A DNA stretch of 64,000 nt from Pseudomonas silvicola (GTDB lineage Bacteria > Pseudomonadota > Gammaproteobacteria > Pseudomonadales > Pseudomonadaceae): contig NZ_CP093281.1 in the NCBI RefSeq assembly GCF_026651855.1, positions 558,001 to 622,000 of the forward strand. The letters are read 5' to 3'. Positions 10,794 to 21,484 of this stretch are shown in pieces (position 1 is the stretch's first letter; each line of letters begins with the position of its first letter). The notes beneath the pieces are model-generated. The model was given only the letters and a program-made list of their open reading frames with translations. It had not been told where the DNA came from and ran no database searches. The position numbers and the translations under genes were made by a program.

Positions 10794-11783
10794 ATGTCAT
10801 ATCGACTGAGCTTGTTAGATAAATCGCCGATTGCCGATGGAGAGAGCGCTTCGCATGCCCTGCATCGCACATTACAGCTGGCGCAGCAGGCTGAGGCCTG
10901 GGGCTATCACCGCTTCTGGCTGGCAGAGCATCACAACACTGACCGCCTGGCGAGCCCTCCTGAATTGCTGATCGCCTGGATCATTGGGCAGACCCAGCAT
11001 ATTCGCGTCGGGTCCGGTGGCGTGATGTTGCAACACTACAGTCCTTACAAAGTCGCTGAAAATTTTAACCTGCTAGCTTCAATTGCGCCGGGCCGTATCG
11101 ATCTCGGTATCGGTAAAGCGCCAGGCGGTCTGCCACTCTCCACCCGCGCCTTACAGCAGGGCATCCATCAGGATGAGAAGGGCACTTTGCTGAGCAGCTT
11201 TCACTGCTGGATAGCTGGCTGGATGTTCCGCCGGTGGCGATGAAGATCCTGCGCGCCACGCCGCAGCCGCCACGTCCGGCAAACCGATTCCTGCTGGGTG
11301 CCAGCGAACAAAGTGCCAGGCTGGCAGCAGAACTGGGCTGGCAACTGGTGTTTGCGGCACATCACAACGGTGATCCGCTGTTAATGGAACAGGTGCTTAA
11401 CAGCTATCGCCAATAGCAGCAACGCAAGCAGGCGCTGGTGGCCGTGCAGGTGGTGGTCGCTCGATTCTCCCGGCGGAGGCTGATTTGCTGGTGGATAACC
11501 TGCGCGTCTATCACGTCAGTGTGAAAGATGGCCCAAGCGTCAACGTGGGCAGCGTTGAGCAAGCTGAACGTTACGTGCGACAGGGCGGTTATACCGATTA
11601 TGTCATTGAGCCGCGCACGCCATCGTTGCTAAAGGGACTGCCGCGCAGGTGCACGCCAAACTGGACGCCTTGCACCAGAATTTCGGCATTGAAGAGTTCG
11701 TGATTGATACCCCGATTGCTGAGGAGCAGGCGCGAGTGAAATCTCTCGAACTGCTGGCAACGCATCGACTGGTTGCGGCGTAA
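10794..11783 (+). CDS. LLM-class flavin-dependent oxidoreductase, MsnO8/YtmO-like (frameshifted)
   Basis: I prefer the ATG at 10794, since the protein then opens MSYRLSLLDKSPIADGE as in the MsnO8 group. Conserved blocks are WGYHRFWLAEHHN, RVGSGGVMLQHYSPYKVAE, LLASIAPGRIDLGIGKAPGG and, further on, FLLGASEQSARLAAELGW. The C-terminus is LELLATHRLVAA. It is the first gene of an eight-gene cluster resembling the Bacillus ytmI and yxe operons, in which related flavoproteins cleave C-S bonds of N-acetylated S-alkyl cysteines. Frameshifts lie near 11190, 11415 (an in-frame TAG) and 11640. Confidence 0.75.
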
Positions 11784-11796
11784 TTCGGAGATAACC

Positions 11797-12929
11797 ATGA
11801 CTCACACAAGCGAACAGCAACTGATTGACTGGCGACGCGAGCTGCACAGCTGGCCTGAGCTGTCTGGATATGAGGTGGAAACCACGGCGCGTTTGCGCCG
11901 CTGGCTACAGGACGCTGGCTTGCGGTTGCTCGATTATCCGCTGAAACCGGTCTGGTGGTGGAAGTGGGTCAGGGTGAAACGCTGATCGCGTTGCGAGCTG
12001 ATATTGATGCCCTGCCGATTCATGAAGCCACCGGCCTCCCATACCGTTCGCGTAATGCGGGTGTGATGCACGCCTGCGGCCATGATGTGCATAGCGCGGT
12101 GATGCTGGGCGCGGCGCTGCAACTGCATGCGCTGGGAGATCAACTGCCGGGACGCATCCGTATTCTGTTCCAGCCAGCCGAAGAAAATGCCACCGGTGCG
12201 CGCAAGTTTATCCATGCTGGCGTGTTGCAAGATGTGCAGGCGATCTTTGGTATGCACAACGAACCAGGCTTACCGACGGGTGCCTTTCACGCCACGCGCG
12301 GCGGGGCGTTTTATGCCAATGCCGATAAGTTTGTGGTGCGCGTCGCCAGCCCTGAACAGGGAGTGGATGCCATTCTCGTGTCCAGCCAGATCATTCAGGC
12401 ACTGCAATCACTCACCAGCCGCAGTTTTAACACCTGGATAGCCTGGTGTTGAGCGTGACGCGCATCGATGCCGGTCAATCTGGCAACACTTCACCGAGAG
12501 AAGCCGAGTTTGGCGGCACGGTACGCACCATGACAAGCAGGTGCGGGCAACAACTGGAACAGCGCGCGCGTCAGATTGTCGAGCACATTGCCGCGGCAAC
12601 GGTGCGACCGCGACCTTCAGCTGCATCAGCCGCCGGTGCTAGAAAACGATGCACGCTGGGCGCAGTTTGCCAGTGAGATTGCTCAGCAGGTGGGGTATCG
12701 GGTGCAAACCGCAGAACTGCACCTCGGCGGCGAAGATTTTGCCTATTACTTACAGCAGGTCCCTGGTGCGTTTGTCAGCATTGGCAGCGCCAGTGAATTT
12801 GGTCTGCATCACGGCGGTTTCAATCCCGACGAAGCACTGATCGCCCCTGCCGCGCACTATTTCACCCAACTGGCGCAGCAGGCCTTACAGCACCTCAATG
12901 CACGATGTCGTGACGCCGTTCTGAGTTAG
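11797..12929 (+). CDS. M20D family amidohydrolase (HipO/YxeP/YtnL-like; frameshifted)
   Basis: ATG at 11797 lies 13 bases after the monooxygenase stop. The metal centre is visible: ALRADIDALPI (Asp), MHACGHDVHSA (His-Asp-His), FQPAEENATGARK (catalytic Glu), GMHNEPGLPTG and, near the end, HLGGEDFAYYLQQVPG. The family length of about 375 residues is met. In the S-(2-succino)cysteine type pathways a homologue removes the acetyl group from N-acetylcysteine to release cysteine; this is inferred here from gene neighbours. Frameshifts sit near 11950, 12440 and 12610. Confidence 0.85.
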
Positions 12930-13010
12930 CCCATTTAACCCAATATCCTCCGCTCTGTATGGCGACGAATCCGTCGCCGTCAGGCTATGCCATGGAAAAG
13001 AGAGAACACT

Positions 13011-14311
13011 ATGACTGCAAGACAACTGCGACTTGGCACTATTCTGCATGGCGCGTCCGGCAATATGTCCGCATGGCGTCATCCGGCGGCGCAGGCCAAT
13101 GCCAGCATCAATTTTGACTATGCGAAGCACATCGCGCGCAAAGCGGAAGCCGGCAAGCTGATTTTCTGTTTGTCGCCGACGGTTTGTTTATCAATGAAAA
13201 ATCCATTCCCCATTTTCTTAATCGCTTCGAGCCGTTGACGCTGCTGTCGGCGCTGGCGGGAGTCACTGAGCATTTAGGATTGGTGGGTACGGTCTCCACT
13301 TACAGCGAACCCTTTACCGTTGCCCGTCAGTTTGCCAGTCTCGATCACCTTAGCGGCGGACGCGCGGGCTGGAACGTGGTGACCTCGCCATTGGAAGGAT
13401 CGGCAAAAAACTTTTCGCGCCAGCAGCATCCCGAGCACGCGCTGCGCTATCGCATCGCCGATGAGTATTTGCAGGTAGTGAAAGGGCTGTGGGATTCGTG
13501 GGAAAGCGATGCCTTTGTGCGGAACAAAGAGCGGCAGTTCTTTGATGCTGCCAAACTTCATACCTTAATCACCACGGTGATTTCTTCCAGGTGCAGGGGC
13601 CACTGAACATCGAACGCACGCCGCAGGGACGCCCGATCGTGTTTCAGGCCGGTGCGTCAGAGGATGGGAAAAAGCTGGCAGCGCGCCACGCCGATGCCAT
13701 TTTCACCCACCACCGACGCGCGAAGAGGCACAGGCTTATAAAGATGTGAAAGCAGCTGGTGGCAAACGGACGTGAGCCGCAGGATCTGCATATCTTCCAG
13801 GGTGTTGGCGTCATTGTTGGCGACGATGCTGAAGACGTTGAGCGCCAGTACCAAACCACCGCCGCACTGGTGTCTATCAAAGATGCATTGAACTATCTCG
13901 GTCGCTTCTTCGGATCACCACGACTTCTCACAATACCCGCTTGATGAGCCCTTCCCGGATATTGGCGATATCGGCCAAAACAGCTTCCGCAGCACCACCG
14001 ATGAAATCAAACGTAAGGCGCAAGAGCACGGTCACACACTGCGTCAGGCAGCACTGGAAGCGGCCACGCCGCGTCCGCTGTTCTTTGGCACGCCAGAAGA
14101 GGTGGCAGATGGCTTACAGCTGTGGTTTGAAACCGAGGCCACCGATGGCTTCATTATTCAGGGCGGCACGCCGGATACCTTCGAACGCTTTGTTGATCGC
14201 GTCATCCCTCTCTTGCAAGCGCGCGGCCTGACCCGCAGCGAATATCCTGGCACCACGCTGCGTGCCAGCTTCGGTCTGAAAGACCCGGTTAATCAGTTCA
14301 CACAACAATAA
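13011..14311 (+). CDS. FMN-dependent monooxygenase, NtaA/SnaA/DszA family (YxeK/YtnJ-like; frameshifted)
   Basis: The protein opens [20 protein letters not shown] with the family '[23 protein letters not shown]' segment and a shifted FLFVADG. Clean blocks are [20 protein letters not shown] and [17 protein letters not shown] (the hallmark of the NtaA group), then [16 protein letters not shown] and [26 protein letters not shown]. The length of about 430 codons is normal. These enzymes use FMNH2 from a separate reductase to cleave C-S or C-N bonds; in Bacillus YxeK acts on N-acetyl-S-(2-succino)cysteine. No flavin reductase is seen inside this operon. At least four frameshifts are present. Confidence 0.8.
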
Positions 14312-14330
14312 ATTAAAGAGAAAACACGCT

Positions 14331-15239
14331 ATGCAGAAAAAATCCCTTATTGCGCTGATGTTGCTGAGTTTAAGCAGTGCGGCTTTGGCTGAAGAAGTGG
14401 CGGTGAACGGTCAGCAGATCAGTATCGAAGCCAATAAAACACCGGTGAACACTGCGGCAAATCCCGCTGCGGTGGCGCAAATTCCGGCCGGACATAAGTT
14501 GCTGTGCCAGGCTTTACTGTGGCGGTGGCCGCGCAGAATTCTCCGCCGTTAACCGTTTTCAGCGATGACAATAAAACCTTGCTCGGCAGTGAAGTGATAT
14601 CGCCCGTCTGGTGGCCGACAGCCTGGATTGAAACTCAATGTGGTGCCGACCTCGTGGGAAGACTGGCCGCTGGGCGTGGCTTCCGGCAAATATGACGCGG
14701 CGATTACCAATGTCACCGTGACCAAAGAGCGTAAAGAGCGCTTCGATTTCGCCACCATCGCAAAGATTCCTGGCGCATGAAATCCAGCAGCCAGATTAAA
14801 TCATTGAACAAGGCCGAAGACATCGCCGGGCTGCGCATCATTGGGCTCCGGCACTAACCAGGAAGCGATCCTGGCGTGGGACAAAGAGAATCGTAGGCGA
14901 AAGGACTGGAAGCTCACGCCGGTGTACACCAAAGATGATGCCGCACAAACGCTGGCGTTGCAGTCCGCGCCGGTGCCTACTTCGGTCCGGGAATGTGATT
15001 GAGCCTGGAAAGCCGCGTTAACTCATCAAACCAAACTGGTGGGCAGCGTGGATGGGGGGGTTACCGGAAGTCGCTCATATCGCGGTGACAGTAAAGACAA
15101 CGGTCTGGTTCAACCGATTAACACCGCGCTCAACGGCGTGATCAAAAACGGTGACTACGACAAGGTGCTGAACCGTTGGGGTGAAGGCGTGGAGCGTCTG
15201 GATCGCTCTGAAATCAACCCGGCCGGTCTTGGCGACTAA
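14331..15239 (+). CDS. Polar amino-acid ABC transporter substrate-binding protein 1 (frameshifted)
   Basis: A signal peptide (MQKKSLIALMLLSLSSAALA) leads into a segment shared with the second binding protein of this operon: a stretch ending 'QIPAGHK', a gap, then SPPLTVFSDDNKTLLGSE and WEDWPLGVASGKYDAAITNVTVTKERKERFDFAT. This is a family 3 binding-protein fold for an amino acid or derivative. The C-terminus is QPINTALNGVIKNGDYDKVLNRWGEG, also typical. Two related binding proteins in one operon parallel TcyJ and TcyK of Bacillus. Frameshifts are at about 14505, 14600, 14760, 14845 and 14990. Confidence 0.85.
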
Positions 15240-15248
15240 GGAGGCTGC

Positions 15249-15765
15249 ATGAGCCAGCAATTTTTCCGCGAAGTGCATCCTGAAGCCGCTGAGTTGCAGC
15301 CGATTATCATCGGTCTGTTTGGCGAGTATGCGCACGTTACGGCGATTTCTTCAAAAGCTCCAACGAGGTGGAATTAACCGAGTGGTACTTGCCGCCGCGT
15401 GGGCTGTTTATCGTGCTGGAGCGTGACGGCGAGATCATCGCCATGGGCGCCTATAAACCTTATGACGACGTAACCGCGGAATTTAAACGCATCTCTGGAC
15501 GGCGATCTGCGCCGTCAGGGATTGGCGCTGCTGATTTGCGGAGCAGACGGCGTGCGTTGCGCGCTACGGTTATCAGCGCGTGTTCTGACCACCGGATTTC
15601 GTCAGCCAGAAGCCGTGCCTGTATATCGGCCACGGTTATCAGCCGCAGTTTACGCTACTCGAAAATATGGAAATCTACAGTCAGCCACCTCATGACGGAC
15701 GTTTACGCTTCTTCAAGGTGATTGATGTGCACAGTGGCAGCAAGCCAGCTAAGGAGTTGAGATAG
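15249..15765 (+). CDS. GNAT-family N-acetyltransferase (YtmI/YxeL-like; frameshifted)
   Basis: ATG at 15249 stands after a GGAG site nine bases beyond the binding-protein stop. The sequence shows REVHPEAAELQPIIIGLFGEYA, then ELTEWYLPPRGLFIVLERDGEIIAMGAYKPYD (GNAT beta strands 2-4), a shifted 'LRRQGLALLI' acetyl-CoA loop (R/QxxGxA) near 15500-15530 and a C-terminal GHGYQPQFTLLENMEIY. In the SnaA/SnaB pathway the homologue acetylates the S-modified cysteine before oxidation, which fits its place between transporter genes. The stop overlaps the likely permease start. Confidence 0.75.
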
Positions 15766-16654
15766 TCAGGAAAAACATTTAACCGTGGTGCCCGCACGCT
15801 ATCCGGGGCGGATCATCGGGGCATTTGTTGCGCTGTTTATTCTCGCCAGCGTGATTGATTCGGTGGCCTTCAATCCCCGTTGGGAGTGGAGCGTCTGTTT
15901 GCCCGCTGGTTCTTTGATCCGGTAATTCTCACAGGGCTGGGGCAAACGCTTTACTGACGTTGTTCCGGCACGGTGCTGAGTTTGATTTTTGGCGGCCTGC
16001 TGGCGCTGGCGCGGCTCTCTTCGTCATGGTTATTGAGCACACTGGCGTTTGGCTACATCTGGCTATTTCGCTCGCTGCCGCTGATTGTGGTGCTGATTAT
16101 TCTCTATAACTTCTCCTACCTGTACGACACGCTGTCGCTCGGCGTGCCTTTCACGGCATTGTCGTGGGGGCATTTCCAGACCATCAATGTGCTGGGGCAG
16201 TTCCCGGCAGCGGTGATTGGATTGACGCTGGTGCAAGAGCGCCTACAGTGCGGAGATTATTCGCGGCGGTTTCTTGGGTGTCGATCACGGTCAGTTTGAG
16301 GCAGCGTCGGCACTGGGTTTGTCCTCGTCCCGTCGTACCTTCCGCATCATTCTGCCGCAAGCTCTGCGCGCCATTATTCCCACCACGTTTAACGAAATCA
16401 TCAGCCTCGCCAAAGGGACTTCCATGGTGTACGTGCTGGCGATGCCGGAACTGTTTTACACCATCCAGATGATCTACAACCGCACGCAGCAGGTGATCCA
16501 CTGTTAATGGTGGGGGTCTGCCTGGTATCTGATTATCACCACCGTATTGTCACTGCTGCAGCACAGCGTTGAACGTTGGCTGGCCCGCAGCGTGACGCGT
16601 GAACCGCAACCCTCGCGCTGGCGTCAATGCGCAATCGCTCTGTTACCGCCAATG
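15762..16654 (+). CDS. Amino-acid ABC transporter permease (frameshifted)
   Basis: Around 15762 the sequence GATAGTCAGG would give a normal ATGAGTCAGG start and a coupled TGA/ATG overlap if one G has been lost, so I take this as the start (inference). Membrane segments follow: IIGAFVALFILASVIDSVAF, LSLIFGGLLALARLS and LIVVLIILYNFSYLY. The EAA loop is 'EAASALGLSSSRRTFRIILPQALRAIIP', with NEIISLAKGTSMVYVL after it. The family is HisM/GlnP-like. Only one permease gene is seen, so it probably works as a homodimer. The C-terminal end is approximate because of frameshifts near 16510-16650. Confidence 0.75.
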
Positions 16655-16666
16655 AGGAGCTTTCTC

Positions 16667-17446
16667 ATGTCCGGAAGCCATTGATTATCGCAATCTGCAT
16701 ACTACCGGTGCCATCAGCATTACCATGGCGTCAAAGTCGTTTGGTAAACACAAAGCGCTGGATGACGTCTCGCTGGAGCTGGAACGCTCGGTGACGGTGA
16801 TTCTTGGCCCGTCGGGATCAGGAAATCACGCTGCTGCGTACCATTAATCATCTTGAGCGCGTGGATGAAGGGTTTATTCAAATCGACGGCGATTACATCG
16901 GTTATCAACGTCGTGGTGACAAGTTGTATGAGCTGAAAGAGAAGGCGATTTTGCGCCAGCGCATCAACGTCGGTTACGTGTTTCAGAACTTCAATTTGTT
17001 TCCCCATCTGACGGTACTGGATAACCTGATTGAAGCACCGATTGCCCATCGTCAATTGTCACAACGCGAGGCGATTGAGCGTGCGGGAGTTGCTGGATAT
17101 CGTGGGATTGCGCCATAAAGCTGATGCGCCGCGCCATCTGTCAGGTGGCCAGCAGCAACGCATCGCCATTACGTGCGCGATGCTGACCACGCGTGATGCT
17201 GTTGATGAACCGACCTCGGCGCTCGATCCTGAGTTGGTGGGTGGTGCTGGACGTGATTAAGAAGCTGGCACGATCCGGTACCACGCTAGTGATCGTGACA
17301 CGCATGAGATTGGTTTTGCGCGCGAAGTGGCGGACCAGGTGGTGTTTATGGTTGATGGCCGTATCGTCGAACAAGGCAGTACGCACCAGGTGCTGAATCA
17401 ACCGCGTCATGAGCGTACGAAACGATTTTTGGCGCGGGTGCTGTAA
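16667..17446 (+). CDS. Polar amino-acid ABC transporter ATPase (frameshifted)
   Basis: ATG at 16667 follows GAGGAG; one base shift after codon 3 restores [15 protein letters not shown]. The nucleotide-binding domain shows Walker A GPSGSGKST split by a shift near 16820, [17 protein letters not shown], the Q-loop [19 protein letters not shown], the signature [11 protein letters not shown], a shifted Walker B followed by [13 protein letters not shown], and an H-loop 'VTHE' segment with a shift. The stop TAATG overlaps the next start. It energises import through the adjacent permease. Confidence 0.85.
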
Positions 17447-18347
17447 TGGAAAGAGTGATAGTCAGCGCGCTGGCCGCATGGTTGTTCAGCTCGCCACTGT
17501 TTGCCGCAGAAACGCTGGATGCAAAAAACAATGAAACCCCAATCCACATTCCGGCTAACCCGCAAGCCATCGCCAAAATTCCGGCCGGATTTCATTTTGT
17601 GACGCCGGGATATTTGACGGTGGCGACTTCCGCATCCAATTCACCGCCGATTGGCTTGTGGGCATCAGACAATAAAACGCTGATTGGTAGCGACCCTGAT
17701 TTCGCCCGGCTGCTGGCCGACAGTTTGGGGTTGAAACTCAAGCTGGTGCCTGCCGCCTGGGAAGACTGGCCGCTGGGCCTCACCGCCGGACGTTATGATG
17801 TGGCGATGTTTAATATCGCGGTGACAGAAGAACGGAAACAGAAGTTCGATTTCGCGACTTACCGCGCGGATAACCATGCGTTCGCCGTGAAAACGGACAG
17901 CAATCACGGCGATCAAAGGGCGCGAGGACGTGGCGGGTAAACGCATCATTGTGGGCCCGGTACTTCAACCAGAGAAAATTTTGCTGGAGTTGGATGCGAA
18001 AAACCGTGCACAGGGTTGGCTCCGTTCAGCCGATATCTCAATGATGATGGCCTCAGCGACGCTGGCGTTGCTCTCCGGGCGCGCCGATGCTTCATTTGGC
18101 CCACAAGCCATGGCGGCATGGAAAGTGGCGTCACGCGGTCAAATCCCAAAATCGTCGGTCACGGTCCGTTCCGCGCCTGGGTGGCAGTGACGACTAAAAA
18201 GGTAATGGGCTGGATGTGGCATTACAGCAAGCGATCAATGGAGCGATAACCAGCGGACAGTACCAACAAGTGCTGACACGCTGGGGAGAACAGGAGGAGG
18301 GCGTGGAGGCATCACAGGTCAATCCGCCTGGGATTGTTTATCAATAA
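17446..18347 (+). CDS. Polar amino-acid ABC transporter substrate-binding protein 2 (frameshifted)
   Basis: The start overlaps the ATPase stop (TAATG). The signal peptide is [22 protein letters not shown]. The mature part reads ANPQAIAKIPAGFHFVTPGY and SPPIGLWASDNKTLIGSDPD, then WEDWPLGLTAGRYDVAMFNI and TEERKQKFDFATYRADN. It is clearly paralogous to the first binding protein of this operon. The end is VEASQVNPPGIVYQ. Two divergent binding proteins on one permease suggest a broadened ligand range. Frameshifts are near 17905, 18120 and 18210. Confidence 0.85.
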
Positions 18348-18370
18348 ATAATTTTTTTGTTAATTGAGAG

Positions 18371-18402
18371 AAAACTCACAGCTTGATTGTTGTGAGTTTT
18401 TT
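18371..18402 (+). terminator. Rho-independent terminator of the cysteine-derivative operon
   Basis: AAAACTCACA pairs with TGTGAGTTTT across a 10-base loop, followed by TTCTTTT. It lies 24 bases after the last gene of the operon. Confidence 0.85.
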
Positions 18403-18629
18403 CTTTTCAGCGTTGTTGTGAACCTATTCATTCTTTTATTTATTTTTTTTGGCATGAATTAAACGGTAAATCTCGATTTTGACCGTAATAAACTCGCCTT
18501 GCATTTAATTAATCGCTTCAGATGGTTTTTTTATCTTCTCTTACAAGGATCGGTATTGTTTAGCCTGTCGGTAAGGTGTCATATTGGTGTTTCCAGAGGG
18601 AATGAGGTTGAAAAAGAGTAAAAAGGATT

Positions 18630-19106
18630 TTGAATGAGTCTGGCTTAACCTGCATTACCCAATCAACGTATAAAAGATTGGGGTTAATGTTAGTTGAAAA
18701 TATAAGAGGTCAACTTAATATCTGCCACGCGCAATCCCTACAGTACAGAGAAATTAAGCGGCCGAGACGAGAAAAGTGGCGGAGTCAAGGGTCAGAAACT
18801 GAAGAGACGGTTGCCATCATCGCTACAGGTGTTGCCGTTATTACATCGAATTACGCCACTAAACAGGATATGGCTGGAGTCAGGACTGAAATCGCTGGTC
18901 AAATTAGAAATAGCAGAATTACGGTCCGAGGTTCGTGAAGTGAAAGCCGATGTTGCGTCCATAAAGGAAAATTACGCGACCAAGGCGGATGTACTGGCGA
19001 TCAGGGCGATCTGTACCAGGCGCTGAACAAACAAACCAAATGGATGGTTTCAATGCAACTCGTCACGTTAGGACTGGCGTTAACGATCGCCAAAGCGATA
19101 TTTTAA
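18630..19106 (+). CDS. Coiled-coil protein with C-terminal membrane segment (frameshifted)
   Basis: Function not recognised. The clear part is 18799-19106. An N-terminal hydrophobic segment (ETVAIIATGVAVITSNYATK) is followed by a heptad-rich coiled coil, LEIAELRSEVREVKADVASI, then a second YATKADV copy and DLYQALNKQTKWMVSMQLVTL with a C-terminal membrane helix ending LALTIAKAIF. Paired 'NYATK.D' motifs flanking a coiled coil occur in small enterobacterial membrane-anchored proteins of unknown role. The start is uncertain: a TTG at 18630 has a good AAAAGG site, but the conserved part begins later. Frameshifts are near 18890 and 19010. Confidence 0.5.
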
Positions 19107-19150
19107 TCCTGAGCACAATGCGGCTCAGCCGCCGCCATGGCAAAAGTCTC

Positions 19151-20515
19151 TTACGTTGTGGCTTTACGGATCCAAAGCGCAGCCTCTCCCGCTGGGAGTG
19201 GACGGGCAAAGTGATACCCCTGGAACAAGTTACAGCCTTTGTCGCGCAGGTAGTCGAAATACTCTTCACTTTCGATGCCTTCAGCCAGCACGTTTAATCC
19301 CATTTCACGCGACAGTTCAATTGTCTTGTGCACTACTATCGCTGCAGATTCGTTGTCAAAAATATGCATGATAAGCGATTTATCGATCTTGATATCATCA
19401 ATCGCGAAATCACTGATCGATTTCAGCGATGAATAGCCTACGCCAAAATCATCGATCGCCCATTTAATGCCTAATTGACTGAAGTGCTCAATGACACTGC
19501 TGATTCTTTTTTGATCGTAAATAAAGGTGGTTTCAGTTATTTCAAACTTTAATCTTTCCGGACTGATTTTGTGATGTGAGAGCGTCAGCAAAGTATCCTG
19601 GGTAAAATCCCGATGCATCAACTGCAGTGGACTGATATTGATCGAAAACTTCAGATTGCTGAGATTATACATGCGATCCCAGTCAGACATTTGCTGCAAG
19701 GTTCTTTCCATCACCCATTTGCCAATCTCAATAATCAGCCCACTTTTCTCCGCCACAGGAATAAACACCTCCGGCGAGATAAAACCTTTAACCGGATGCT
19801 TCCAGCGCAGTAAGGCTTCGAAGCCTATCAACTTTTTATTGGTATCCACCTGTGGCTGATAGTACAGCTCCAGTTGGTTCTTTTCGATGGCGTTGGAAAG
19901 CTCCCGTTTAATCAGGTCGGTCTCCGAATAATCACCGCGTGACGTAAACACGGTTAACAGTAGCGCGATAATCGACACGCTGCAGTTAACAATATAGAAA
20001 CCAAGTTCCTCAGGTATGCTCAGTCTGAAAGCCCCACTTTGCCAGGTTAATCCCGTAGCGATAAAATGGCGCAGATAAAAAGTCGCCAGCAAATGAGAGG
20101 AAAAATTTTACTGAGGTAATTCGATTGCTGGCGTAGCACAGCGCGGAACCGATGGTCAGAGCCATCAGATAATTGTATTCCGAGCGCTTAACATTGAATG
20201 ATAATTATCCAGTATAGTAGCAGGATAATACTGAATAAGAGTGCATGCACGATGATGTGTAAAGGTTGCGTTTAGCCACTGCAGAAGGCCGCACTGGTAA
20301 TGTAACCACCCAGTAATGTGCGTTGGCAGCATATAACCAGGCAATGTCATGGTGACCCTGACAACGTTAAACAACACCATGTAAATACCGGCCACAATGC
20401 TGGATGTCCCGGCGATCAACAAGGTTAAACGCAATTTCTTTTCCAGGCTATCGCCTTTCAAAATAAACGGCAGATTGCGAATGATTGAAAATCCTGAACT
20501 GAAATAAGAGATCAT
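19151..20515 (-). CDS. EAL-domain cyclic-di-GMP phosphodiesterase with N-terminal membrane region (frameshifted)
   Basis: The C-terminal EAL domain (19151-20092) is intact. It has the EAL metal motif as FEALLRW, the Asn motif KFSINISPLQL, the second Glu in KFEITETTFI, the DDFG loop IDDFGVGYSSLK, the lysine in DDIKIDKSLI and NVLAEGIES, then GYHFARPLP. All catalytic positions appear present, so it should hydrolyse c-di-GMP to pGpG. The N-terminal part (20093-20515) starts MISYFSSGFSIIRNLPFIL and contains several membrane spans that probably form a sensor, broken by frameshifts near 20110 and 20210. No GGDEF domain is seen. The gene converges with the coiled-coil gene. Confidence 0.85.
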
Positions 20516-20695
20516 TAGCTATTCTCAGTTTTATAGTCATAATTATTTAATGTTTTCAGTCAGGTATATTAAGGAAAAGCGTGACGGCTGTCATAACTGT
20601 TTTCACGTTATTTACACTCATTCAAGCTGCATTATGATTTGACCTATGTTAGAGGAAATGAGCATTTATCCGGGTAAAACTGGCCGATTGAGGTG

Positions 20696-20900
20696 ACTTA
20701 AGTCGATTATTTCCGCCTGCATACGGCGCGTTAAAAGAGGTTGAAAGCTCGCAGCGCATTTTATGATTACCGCGATTGCGCCTACCCTATGGCAAGTGCA
20801 CACGTTAGAATGAAACCTCCAGTGCCTTAAGGTAGTTGCAGTGCCAGAAGGCAAAAACAACAAGCGCTGGACACGTATTCTTTGGCCTGACCAGATGTGA
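20696..20900 (+). pseudogene. 3' remnant of an unknown gene coupled to the HAM1-like gene
   Basis: Allowing two one-base shifts, about 65 codons read LFPPAYGALKEVESSQR, then FYDYRDCAYPMASAHVRM, then VAVPEGKNNKRW and RILWPDQM, and end at TGA 20898-20900. The terminal ATGTGA overlaps the GTG start of the next gene, the arrangement of an operon. Upstream, within 200 bases, lies the EAL gene promoter side, so the 5' part of this gene is missing. In Kongming loci the gene before the HAM1-like one is an adenosine-deaminase-type komA. Whether this tail belongs to such a gene cannot be judged by eye. Confidence 0.4.
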
Positions 20901-21484
20901 AACCCGCTTTAAAACTGACTGGTTGCAATGAAAATACCTTTCTATCTGCCAATGAGCTAAAGCTTGCCGAAGTGCGCACCATCCTGGAGCCGGTCGGCGT
21001 CGAAGTCATTCCATCGCCCGCCGCATCGAAGAGATCCAAACAGAAAATGAAGTTGAACTTGGTACGACAAACTCACCAAAGCCTTTTCATCATTGGAAAA
21101 TACTGTTTGTTGAGCACACCGGCCTGTATCTGGATGGGTTGAATGGTTTGCTTACCTGCCGGATTGACGCGCATTTTCTGGAGACTGAACCTGAACGCTT
21201 CACTAAACTGGTTAGCGGTCTGGATAGCCCCAGCGTGACCGCCAAAACCGTGCTGGGCTATTGCGATGGTGTAAAATGTACCAGTTTGAGAGGTGAACTG
21301 CGCGGCACCATCGCACCAGCGCCGGCCGGACCGCGCGAGTTTCAGTGGGACTGCGTATTCATTCCAGAAGGCCATTCGCAGACCTTCGCTGAAATGAGTG
21401 AATTCAAAAACGAAATATCCATGCGCCGCCTGGCGACTGGATCGCTTCGCCACCTTTCTTAAAACATCACGGGGACTGGCATAA
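20897..21484 (+). CDS. HAM1/RdgB-like purine NTP pyrophosphatase homologue, KomB-like (frameshifted)
   Basis: The GTG start is set by the ATGTGA overlap. The HAM1 signature [16 protein letters not shown] (NxxK..E, nucleotide-triphosphate binding) is at residues 14-29. The second core motif reads [15 protein letters not shown], where housekeeping RdgB has a DDSGL; the second acidic residue is His here. The rest follows the fold: [31 protein letters not shown] and [18 protein letters not shown] C-terminus. It is directly followed by a SIR2-like gene. Housekeeping RdgB removes ITP/dITP; a pair with SIR2 points instead to nucleotide sensing in defence. Frameshifts are near 21020, 21065, 21150 and 21440. 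Confidence 0.75.

Noticed and set aside
18630..18800. TTG-started N-terminal extension of the coiled-coil gene
   Set aside because: The extension has no conserved features and includes a cysteine-rich, unlikely leader. It is kept only as an uncertain start.
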